A stretch of 9,449 bases of DNA from NCBI GenBank assembly GCA_003482405.1, contig DMZB01000214.1, forward strand, positions 1-9,449, read 5' to 3'. Both the position numbers and the translations under genes were made by a program. Shown here piece by piece: positions 1 to 7,652 of the stretch. The notes beneath the pieces were generated by a model that ran no database searches, was not told the DNA's origin, and saw nothing but the letters and a program-made list of their open reading frames with translations. How positions within the stretch are numbered: the stretch's first letter is position 1; each line of letters starts with the position of its first letter. Origin of the DNA: Lactobacillus sp. (GTDB taxonomy: Bacteria > Bacillota > Bacilli > Lactobacillales > Lactobacillaceae).

Positions 1-1810
<1,810 letters not shown>

Positions 1811-1888
1811 TCACTAACTCCTCTCACCTAGTCTTGTCTGCATTCTACATCATTTGCACAATGTCTTATTAACACTTAGCCTGAGATC

Positions 1889-4195
1889 TTATACCTTGGT
1901 AATCGGTGCAAACGCAGCCAGTAAACGCTTGATTCCCTGCTCCGGAAAAGCAATATCGAGTTCTGCGTCCTCGCCTTGACCGTTAACTTTCACGACTGTG
2001 CCTTCACCCCACTTCTTGTGAGTGACCTTATCACCGGCAGCCCAACTAACCTGTTCGGCCCCAGTGCCTTGTGAACGTTCGACCTTCGTCGATTTCGTAC
2101 CAGTTGGCTTACGTTTATAAGTGGTCGACAATGCGGATTCAGTCCGTCGGTCAAAGGGTGTTTTGAGTCCACCTGCAGAAGACAGTCCACCTGCACTATG
2201 ATTTTCGCTCTGAATTAAATCAGGGTTAATTTCTTCAACAAAACGAGATGCCGGATTGTTTTGAACTCGACCATACAGTAATCTTGAGAAAGCATTTGTT
2301 AAATACAATTTCTGCTTTGCACGTGTGATTCCAACGTATGCTAAGCGACGTTCTTCTTCTAACTCATCTTCCTCCATCACTGATCGCGACAACGGGAAAA
2401 TACCTTCCTCCATGCCCATTAAAAAGACAACTGGAAATTCCAATCCCTTGGCAGCGTGTAAGGTCATCAACGTCACGTTTTGATCATCTTCTTCGTCCAC
2501 ATCATCGAGATCTGAAACCAAAGCTAAATCAGCTAAGAAGTCGACAAACTTGTCACCACTATTCTCTGGAACTGGGTTTTCTGCCGCTTCAGTATCGGTA
2601 GGTACTTCAGTGGAGGGTTCATATGAATCATCAAACTGCTTTGTTACAGATAGAAATTCTTGCAAGTTTTCAACCCGTGCTTCATCCTCCAGCGAATGGG
2701 TCGCTTTCAACGCAGGCAGATAATCAGTTTTATCGAGCAACTGCTCAGTCAAATCTGTGACCGTCAAGAACTCTCGCATTTTGCTTAAATTGGCCATCAT
2801 TTGACCAAACTCGTCAAAACTGTTTCTTGCCCGACTAGGCACGTTGTTTGCGGTGGTGACATTTTGCGCAGCTTCCAACAAGCTCCAATTGTTGTAGTTC
2901 GCAAATTCACGCAGTTTCTCAACTGAGCCACTGCCGAGACCACGTTTGGGTTCATTGATAATTCGTTCAAAGCTCATGTCGTCTTGTGGATTCACAATCA
3001 GCGTTAAATAAGCCAGAACATCACGGATTTCTTTGCGATCATAGAACTTATGCCCGCCAACCATGTTGTAAGGAATGTTACTTTTGACCAGCGCATCTTC
3101 AATAGAACGAGATTGCGCATTCGTACGGTATAAGATTGCAAAGTCCCCGTAATTACGATGTTTTTCTTTGATTTGGCTCTCAATTTGGGCCACCACAAAG
3201 TGGGCTTCGTCACGTTCGCTCTGTGCCCGATAATATGAGATTTTTTCACCATCACCGTTATTTGTCCACAATTCTTTTTTGCGTCGTAAAACATTGTTTT
3301 CAATCACTTCATTGGCAGCATTCAAAATTGTTTGAGTTGAACGATAATTTTGGGCCAACATGACAGTTTTGGCTTCTGGATAATCTTTTTCAAAATCCAA
3401 AATGTTGTTCATGTTTGCGCCACGCCAACCATAAATACTCTGATCAGCATCCCCCACAACACAGAGATTATGTGACTGTGCAGCCAACAGACTGACCAAC
3501 TTGTATTGTGCATTGTTGGTGTCCTGATATTCATCCACATGAATATATTCAAAGCGGCGTTGATAACTTTCCAACACGGCTGGTGCTTTTTCAAACAGCT
3601 CAATGGTCAGCATGATCAAATCGTCAAAGTCCAGTGCCTGGTTGGCCTTAAGCTCACGTTGATAATCCTCGTAAACTGTTGCTGTAATTTGTTCGAAAGG
3701 TGTATTGGCATTTTTAACGTAGTCAGATGGTGTCTGTAAATCATTTTTGGCATTTGAAATCGCGGAAAGCAGTGAACGTGGGTCATACTTTTTTGGATCA
3801 ATATTCTGCTCACGCAAAATCCGTTTGACCAGCGTGCGTTGCTCACTAGTATCGGTAATCGTGAAGGCCCGATTAAACCCAATTTGATCAATATCGCGGC
3901 GCAGGATGCGTACACAAAGGGCATGGAATGTTGATACCCAGACATCTTCACCGCTTTCACCAAGCAAGCTGCCAACTCGCTCCCGCATTTCTCTGGCAGC
4001 CTTGTTGGTAAACGTAATGGCGAGAACATGCCATGGTTTAACGTCTTTTTCTTCAATCAGGTAAGCAACACGGTGTGTCAGCACCCGTGTCTTACCAGAA
4101 CCAGCCCCAGCCATAATCAGCAACGGTCCCTCCGTAATCTGAACAGCTTCTTGCTGCTTATCGTTTAGTCCTTCTAATAATGTGGTCGCACTCAC
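1889..4195 (-). CDS. pcrA: ATP-dependent DNA helicase PcrA (UvrD/Rep family)
   Basis: A superfamily 1A 3'-to-5' helicase that unwinds DNA in repair and rolling-circle replication, displaces RecA and clears replication-transcription conflicts. At 768 residues it is full length for the family. Visible motifs: Q-motif near LNDKQQEAV (10-18); Walker A AGAGSGKT (29-36) with catalytic-site K35; Walker B/motif II DEYQDT (221-226); motif III GDADQSIYGWRGA shortly after; motif V around TLHAAKGLEFPVVF; and motif VI around RRLAYVGITRAKQ. After a low-complexity linker, the last ~48 residues (721-768, GDKVTHKKWGEGTVV...) form the Tudor-like domain that contacts RNA polymerase in Gram-positive PcrA. The start is GTG, chosen because AGGCAGG lies about 8 nt upstream and the LNDKQQEAV region begins at the usual distance. 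It heads a probable pcrA-ligA transcript. The upstream region carries a LexA-type box. Confidence 0.98.
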   Translation of the reverse strand: MSATTLLEGLNDKQQEAVQITEGPLLIMAGAGSGKTRVLTHRVAYLIEEKDVKPWHVLAITFTNKAAREMRERVGSLLGESGEDVWVSTFHALCVRILRRDIDQIGFNRAFTITDTSEQRTLVKRILREQNIDPKKYDPRSLLSAISNAKNDLQTPSDYVKNANTPFEQITATVYEDYQRELKANQALDFDDLIMLTIELFEKAPAVLESYQRRFEYIHVDEYQDTNNAQYKLVSLLAAQSHNLCVVGDADQSIYGWRGANMNNILDFEKDYPEAKTVMLAQNYRSTQTILNAANEVIENNVLRRKKELWTNNGDGEKISYYRAQSERDEAHFVVAQIESQIKEKHRNYGDFAILYRTNAQSRSIEDALVKSNIPYNMVGGHKFYDRKEIRDVLAYLTLIVNPQDDMSFERIINEPKRGLGSGSVEKLREFANYNNWSLLEAAQNVTTANNVPSRARNSFDEFGQMMANLSKMREFLTVTDLTEQLLDKTDYLPALKATHSLEDEARVENLQEFLSVTKQFDDSYEPSTEVPTDTEAAENPVPENSGDKFVDFLADLALVSDLDDVDEEDDQNVTLMTLHAAKGLEFPVVFLMGMEEGIFPLSRSVMEEDELEEERRLAYVGITRAKQKLYLTNAFSRLLYGRVQNNPASRFVEEINPDLIQSENHSAGGLSSAGGLKTPFDRRTESALSTTYKRKPTGTKSTKVERSQGTGAEQVSWAAGDKVTHKKWGEGTVVKVNGQGEDAELDIAFPEQGIKRLLAAFAPITKV

Positions 4196-4232
4196 GAAAT
4201 CTGCCTGCCTCTCATTAAAATTCAGTAGTTAA

Positions 4233-4241
4233 AGTATACCA
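4233..4241 (-). promoter_or_regulatory. Predicted extended -10 promoter of pcrA
   Basis: Read on the minus strand this is TGGTATACT, a TGn extended -10 with a five-of-six TATAAT match. The 17-nt upstream slot for a -35 (4256-4261, TGGCTT) is poor, as is common for extended -10 promoters. Transcription would start near 4226, giving a leader of about 30 nt before the GTG at 4195. Confidence 0.55.
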
Positions 4242-4246
4242 AAATC

Positions 4247-4263
4247 GATGGCCGCAAGCCATC
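4247..4263. repeat. Perfect inverted repeat in the pcrA promoter region
   Basis: GATGGC-CGCAA-GCCATC: 6-bp perfect arms around a 5-nt spacer. It covers the -35 slot and most of the spacer of the predicted pcrA extended -10 promoter. It could be an operator. In minus-strand read-through RNA it would fold into a short GC-rich stem followed by GATTTT, a weak terminator shape. Confidence 0.45.
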
Positions 4264-4267
4264 ATAA

Positions 4268-4281
4268 CGAACGTATGTTTC
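4268..4281. promoter_or_regulatory. Candidate LexA (DinR) SOS box upstream of pcrA
   Basis: CGAACGTATGTTTC fits the Bacillus-type LexA/DinR consensus CGAACRNRYGTTYC, as I recall it, at all 14 positions; it departs from the symmetric core GAAC-N4-GTTC only in the last base. It ends one base from a minus-strand TATGAT (4261-4266), a possible second -10 for pcrA, so the box would occupy that promoter's spacer. No good -35 accompanies that -10. LexA repression of pcrA-ligA is inferred from site and position. Confidence 0.5.
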
Positions 4282-4327
4282 TAAAAAATCATCCTTATTT
4301 CAAGTCTTATAAACTCCCGTTAACAGT

Positions 4328-4365
4328 AAAAAAGTGCTCGCCCCCTTTGAAAGGATTGAACACTT
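4328..4365 (-). terminator. Intrinsic terminator after the PurK-like gene
   Basis: In minus-strand RNA, AAGTGTTC (4365-4358) pairs with GAGCACTT (4339-4332) as an 8-bp stem with one G-U pair, with a smaller CCTT/AAGG stem inside it, followed by a run of six T (4333-4328). It lies about 33 nt past the stop at 4398 and separates that gene from pcrA. There is no T run in the plus direction. Confidence 0.85.
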
Positions 4366-4397
4366 AGTCATTAACCGTATCGACTAATTGCGTCACG

Positions 4398-5585
4398 TTA
4401 TTTATGGTTCAGTCGACTCGGGGTGGGCATGATCGGTCTAGCCGGATCCCAGATGGTCGTAGCAGCTAACTGATTTAATCCATCCTGTACTGTGGAAGAT
4501 TGGATCAAAACATGCCCCGCTGCTGGTGAAATGAGCCGACCACTCTTGTGATAAAACACAAATTCCCAATTGGACTTTAGAATCCATTGCGTACGAATGG
4601 CAGTCAGTTGATCATCATCAAAGGATGCCAGCACAGTTGCCATATACTGCTTCGGAATGGCCAGTGGCAGCCCTGCAATGGCGTGTAAATGAGCTTCAAA
4701 CATCGTGATGTTAGCTGCCTTATCAAACACAAGCCCAGAACGGTCCATTGCCGGCGTCAAGTCCCTTAAGAACAGGTTACCTGAGCCCGTCATCAAAAAG
4801 CTTAGCTGAAAGACGCCATAATAATGGAGATTTTGAGCCACGGTTTGGGAAATTCGTTTGATTTCGTCGGTCACTTCATCAGCAATCCGTGCCGGTGATA
4901 TAGCCCGCATCAATCGTCCGCTTTGATAATTGGTTTCAATAATCGGGAATAAACGAATTTGATCAGCTAATTCATTTTCTTGAGGATAGCCTTTAACGAC
5001 CAGCACCGAAATCTCCTGCGCGTCCGGAATCGTTGCTTCCAAAATGTGCGGTCCATGTTGCAACATATCCGCAGCTAACGGAACATCTGCTTGTGAGCGA
5101 ATCGTCAGCTGTTGCTCTTGCTCAATACCCTTTTGCATTGGTTTTAACACGGATGGATACCCAATTGCCGCAGCAGATGCGTAAATATCATCCAGCTCAA
5201 TAATCGTCGCATACGGTGGAATATTTATGTTAAGCCCTTCAAAAAATGCCCGCTCTAAGGAACGGTCCTGCATCATGGCTAAACTCTCGCTGCCTTGTGG
5301 GACCTTGGTAAATCGAGCAATAAACGTAATTACATCACTGGGTACATGTTCAGATTCGTAGGTCACAACATCACAATTTTCGGCAAACGCCTGTAAACGT
5401 TGTTTGTCGTCAAAAGCACCGGTGAACACTGCGTCTGCCAAACTTGCAATTTCACTATTTGGTTCCGAAGTGTACGCAGCAACGTTTAAGCCCACACGTC
5501 GCGCAGCGTTGACCAATAAGGGCCCGTTTGAACTATTTCCAATAATTCCCAGCGTATCACCAGGGTAAAGTACATTTCCCGTCAC
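4398..5585 (-). CDS. PurK-like ATP-grasp protein, diverged
   Basis: Resembles PurK, N5-carboxyaminoimidazole ribonucleotide synthase, which uses ATP and bicarbonate on AIR in purine synthesis. The 395-residue length and overall order fit: N-terminal pre-ATP-grasp domain (about 10-95, with CDVVTYESEHVP at 71-82); ATP-grasp (about 105-285, with MQDRSLER 105-112, SVLKPM 145-150 including K148, ILE 181-183); and the C-terminal domain (WEFVFYHKSGR...AAGHV). Signature positions are altered. The glycine-rich GGGQLG-type loop reads GNSSNGPLL (16-24), the GGYDGKGQ-type loop reads KGIEQEQQ (152-159), and NExAPRPHNSGH reads RDLTPAMDRSGL (274-285). It is therefore probably a paralogue with reduced or different activity. 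No purE or other pur gene is adjacent. The start is GTG at 5585 with AAGGAG 8 nt upstream. It has its own predicted promoter with an overlapping palindrome, and a terminator behind it, so it is likely monocistronic. Fold assignment is firm; function is not. Confidence 0.8.
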   Translation of the reverse strand: MTGNVLYPGDTLGIIGNSSNGPLLVNAARRVGLNVAAYTSEPNSEIASLADAVFTGAFDDKQRLQAFAENCDVVTYESEHVPSDVITFIARFTKVPQGSESLAMMQDRSLERAFFEGLNINIPPYATIIELDDIYASAAAIGYPSVLKPMQKGIEQEQQLTIRSQADVPLAADMLQHGPHILEATIPDAQEISVLVVKGYPQENELADQIRLFPIIETNYQSGRLMRAISPARIADEVTDEIKRISQTVAQNLHYYGVFQLSFLMTGSGNLFLRDLTPAMDRSGLVFDKAANITMFEAHLHAIAGLPLAIPKQYMATVLASFDDDQLTAIRTQWILKSNWEFVFYHKSGRLISPAAGHVLIQSSTVQDGLNQLAATTIWDPARPIMPTPSRLNHK

Positions 5586-5636
5586 TGCTTAGTCTCCTTA
5601 ACCATCAATTAAATTTCGTTTAATCATAATGCATTT

Positions 5637-5665
5637 AGTGTAGGTGAACCGGCCTTGAATAACAA
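5637..5665 (-). promoter_or_regulatory. Predicted promoter of the PurK-like gene
   Basis: On the minus strand: TTGTTA (-35, 5665-5660), 17-nt spacer, TACACT (-10, 5642-5637). Each hexamer matches four of six consensus bases. The palindrome at 5656-5673 is centred on the -35. TATGAT at 5623-5628 is an alternative -10 without a fitting -35. Confidence 0.4.
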
Positions 5666-5673
5666 GTTATTCA
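5656..5673. promoter_or_regulatory. 18-bp perfect palindrome, candidate operator
   Basis: TGAATAACAAGTTATTCA is an exact palindrome with 8-bp arms around AA. It lies 16 nt beyond the glucosaminidase stop and over the predicted -35 of the PurK-like gene. No T run follows in either direction, which argues against an intrinsic terminator. It does not fit the cre, PurBox, GlnR or CodY consensus as I know them. Confidence 0.5.
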
Positions 5674-5689
5674 GCAGCTAAATATAAAG

Positions 5690-6373
5690 TTAGTTGGACT
5701 TGTCAAAACGATCCAGACGATATTTTTCGATTATTGAAATTATTTTAGATGTGTATTCTGGATCAGTTGCATACCCATCTTTTTGTAACGCTGCTGCACC
5801 AGAACGATAATCCGTAGCAGCCAAAACGTCAGCATATTTGTTTGGATTCCAATCAACGCCATTGACGAATAACTGTGCGTGCGCCGTAAACGAAGCTTGC
5901 CAATTTGAATAAGTTCGAAAGCGCGCATTGACGGTTTCATAATGATCATTCACAAATTCCAAGGTACTCAAAACTACTCCAGGTTCATTTTGACCAGCCT
6001 TAACGCCAAAATAATTATGATACTGACTTGCCAACGTGGACTGTCCCCAATCAGATTCCAAAATTGCTTGAGCAATCTGTAAGCTAGCTAAAACGTGTGT
6101 GCGTTGCTGCAGTTGCTGCGCATACGGGGCCACTCTATTGATGAATTCGTGATGCTGCTTTGCTGTTTCGTCCACTCTTGGTGTCTCCTTTGGCGGCGTT
6201 AAAACTCGCTTGCCCACACCGCCAAACGCCAATGCAATAATGAGAATCGTAAACATTGTCAACAGTGTATTAAACCAGCGAAGATGCCCGCGGTACACAA
6301 AAAAGCCCTTTAGCTGTCGTCTAAAGCGCTTAAACTTGCGGCGCCAATTAATTTTTCGCCGTCTCTTTGCCAC
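5690..6373 (-). CDS. Membrane-anchored GH73 N-acetylglucosaminidase
   Basis: Probably hydrolyses peptidoglycan between N-acetylglucosamine and N-acetylmuramic acid on the outer face of the membrane. The 227 residues comprise a very basic cytoplasmic tail (1-32, rich in R and K), one membrane helix (about 35-54) acting as an uncleaved anchor, a short linker, and a GH73 catalytic domain (about 72-222). Family marks: AILESDWGQS (103-112) with probable acid E106; NYFGVKA (120-126); STLEF (136-140) with E139 as the likely second carboxylate; ARFRTY (150-155); and YATDPEYTSKI near the end. There are no LysM, SH3 or other wall-binding repeats, so the membrane helix is the only visible targeting device. 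The start is GTG at 6373 with AAAGGGCGG just upstream; the basic tail begins at once, which suits a type II protein. 151 nt separate it from menA and 104 nt from the PurK-like gene. The specific bond cleaved is inferred from the family. Confidence 0.88.
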   Translation of the reverse strand: MAKRRRKINWRRKFKRFRRQLKGFFVYRGHLRWFNTLLTMFTILIIALAFGGVGKRVLTPPKETPRVDETAKQHHEFINRVAPYAQQLQQRTHVLASLQIAQAILESDWGQSTLASQYHNYFGVKAGQNEPGVVLSTLEFVNDHYETVNARFRTYSNWQASFTAHAQLFVNGVDWNPNKYADVLAATDYRSGAAALQKDGYATDPEYTSKIISIIEKYRLDRFDKSN

Positions 6374-6432
6374 ACGAACCGCCCTTTAATTGCCATTTTT
6401 GCATTGAAAACTTGTGAAGCTTATTAAAACAC

Positions 6433-6462
6433 ATTGTAACCTGCTAAATCTATTTTCCACAA
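6433..6462 (-). promoter_or_regulatory. Predicted promoter of the GH73 gene
   Basis: On the minus strand: TTGTGG (-35, 6462-6457), 18-nt spacer, TACAAT (-10, 6438-6433; five of six). Transcription would start about 50 nt before the GTG. I see no convincing terminator between menA and this gene: the CCAG-GTT-CTGG stem near 6510-6522 has no T run. Read-through from menA is therefore possible. Confidence 0.45.
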
Positions 6463-6524
6463 AGGCAGTAAGAAAAAATTAAACAGTCTAACTAAAACCA
6501 TCTGTGTTCATCCAGAACCTGGCT

Positions 6525-7445
6525 TTATATATGCAATAGGATGCCCAAACCCATGCTTACAGCAAATGAAATTGTAATCAACACGCAGTTTTTTACGGCC
6601 AGAACAAAACTTTTTGATTTCACCATTACAGCACCAAACTGACGGTTGTTTCGATAGACAATCGGCGTAATCAGCAATGCTAGCAAAGTTAATTTAGGCA
6701 AAATACCGACGATCACTGCTACAACCATACAGATATATCCGAGAACATAGCCAACATTCCACGCCCACAACATGATGCGCTGACCGAGTAAAACGACAAT
6801 GGTCCTTCGTTGGTTTAACCGGTCTTCCTCAAAATCACATAAATTATTGGCCAACATCAAATTGCCAATGGCAAACACTGCCAGTCCGGAGGCCAACAAC
6901 ACGTTGCCAGCCAGTGGCCATGACAGTTGCTGTCGGGGAGCACGATTGACATAAACTGTTGCCAACATAATGATGTACCCCATGGTGACACCGGAAAATA
7001 GCTCACCAAAAGGCGTATTTGAAATTGGCAGTGGCCCACCAGCATAGAAGTACCCGACTAAAAAACCGATAATCCCCATGGCGAGAAAAATCAGACTGCT
7101 TGATCCCCACGTTAATCTCAGTAACAATAATCCAATCAACGCAGCACCAGATGATAGCCCAATAATAATCGTAATCGCCAAACGCAACGGGATGTGATAG
7201 TGTCCAACTACGTTTGTTAACTGTTTGAACGTTTGCTCATCTTTGGCATGAACAAAATCCTGTGTATTGTCGTTCGCATTGACGGCCATATGCATCAGTT
7301 CGATGATGACAAAAAAGAGGACGCTGTTAAGCAAGTTGAAGCTCTGATAGTTGTACCATACATAAAGCAATCCTAATAGGAATGGCAAGACGCTAGCTAC
7401 CAACGATTGAAATTCAACAAATTCCAAAAAAACTTTTGGTTTCAT
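6525..7445 (-). CDS. menA: 1,4-dihydroxy-2-naphthoate polyprenyltransferase MenA (UbiA family)
   Basis: An integral membrane enzyme that joins a polyprenyl diphosphate to 1,4-dihydroxy-2-naphthoate with loss of CO2, giving demethylmenaquinone. The 306 residues form about eight or nine membrane helices. Both UbiA-family aspartate motifs are present: N56-A-N58-D59...D63 (first, followed by AKDEQT) and N200-N-L-C-D204-F-E-E-D208 (second, followed by RLNQRRT). The loop YAGGPLPISNTPFGELFSG (about 134-152) is typical of the MenA branch. The ATG at 7445 has AAGGAG 5 nt upstream. It is divergent from the polyprenyl diphosphate synthase that would supply its second substrate. No head-group genes (menF, D, H, C, E, B) are in view. 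Some lactobacilli that keep only this lipid-side part use externally supplied DHNA for respiration or extracellular electron transfer, which may apply here. Confidence 0.9.
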   Translation of the reverse strand: MKPKVFLEFVEFQSLVASVLPFLLGLLYVWYNYQSFNLLNSVLFFVIIELMHMAVNANDNTQDFVHAKDEQTFKQLTNVVGHYHIPLRLAITIIIGLSSGAALIGLLLLRLTWGSSSLIFLAMGIIGFLVGYFYAGGPLPISNTPFGELFSGVTMGYIIMLATVYVNRAPRQQLSWPLAGNVLLASGLAVFAIGNLMLANNLCDFEEDRLNQRRTIVVLLGQRIMLWAWNVGYVLGYICMVVAVIVGILPKLTLLALLITPIVYRNNRQFGAVMVKSKSFVLAVKNCVLITISFAVSMGLGILLHI

Positions 7446-7480
7446 ACATTCTCCTTAGTAAATCTTTTGACGTAGCCAGG

Positions 7481-7497
7481 CCTCGTCGTTGACAAGG
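7481..7497. repeat. Imperfect inverted repeat over the synthase -35
   Basis: CCTCGTC-GTT-GACAAGG: 7-bp arms with one mismatch. It covers the predicted plus-strand -35 TTGACA (7489-7494). In the menA leader RNA (minus strand) the same sequence pairs fully with one G-U, giving CCTTGTC-AAC-GACGAGG. It could be an operator or a leader hairpin. Confidence 0.35.
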
Positions 7498-7517
7498 TTT
7501 AACGGTTTCTGTAGCAT
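7489..7517 (+). promoter_or_regulatory. Predicted promoter of the polyprenyl diphosphate synthase
   Basis: A perfect -35 TTGACA (7489-7494), 17-nt spacer and TAGCAT (7512-7517, four of six). Transcription would start near 7524, leaving a leader of about 130 nt before the ATG at 7653. Confidence 0.55.
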
Positions 7518-7541
7518 GAAAATGATGAGTTCGTTACCTTT

Positions 7542-7570
7542 ATTATGCATGCTGCAATGTGTGTTGCCAA
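7542..7570 (-). promoter_or_regulatory. Predicted promoter of menA
   Basis: On the minus strand: TTGGCA (-35, 7570-7565; five of six), 17-nt spacer, CATAAT (-10, 7547-7542; five of six). Transcription would start near 7535, about 90 nt before the menA ATG. It faces the plus-strand promoter at 7489-7517. Confidence 0.55.
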
Positions 7571-7631
7571 GGTCGTTTCGTCAATTCTGTTAGACAAAAA
7601 AATATCGTGGTCATTTGATCAACATATATAT

Positions 7632-7640
7632 AGAAAGAGG
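7632..7640 (+). promoter_or_regulatory. Ribosome binding site deciding the synthase start
   Basis: AGAAAGAGG, 12 nt before the ATG at 7653. The frame stays open back to an ATG at 7545, but that start has no such site, so translation from 7653 is preferred. Confidence 0.6.
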
Positions 7641-7652
7641 CTATTCACCATT

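Noticed and set aside
4193..4215. A seven-codon reading frame (ATG 4215) whose TGA overlaps the pcrA GTG start, as in translational coupling.
   Set aside because: It has no ribosome binding site and is so short that chance is the simplest explanation.
5656..5673. Palindrome as the glucosaminidase terminator.
   Set aside because: The stem is AT-rich with no T run on the minus strand and only a two-base centre, so an operator reading is preferred, though not proved.
6475..6522. Terminator after menA.
   Set aside because: A four-base CCAG/CTGG stem and a separate T run at about 6474-6479 are too far apart and too weak to count.
7545..7652. N-terminal extension of the polyprenyl synthase from ATG 7545 (36 extra residues).
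   Set aside because: It has no ribosome site, no resemblance to the family N-terminus, and lies in the predicted leader. ATG 7653 gives the usual length and has AGAAAGAGG upstream.
7518..7652. Riboswitch or T-box in the long synthase leader.
   Set aside because: There is no T-box sequence, no recognised riboswitch core and no terminator/antiterminator pair. The leader is AT-rich and otherwise plain.
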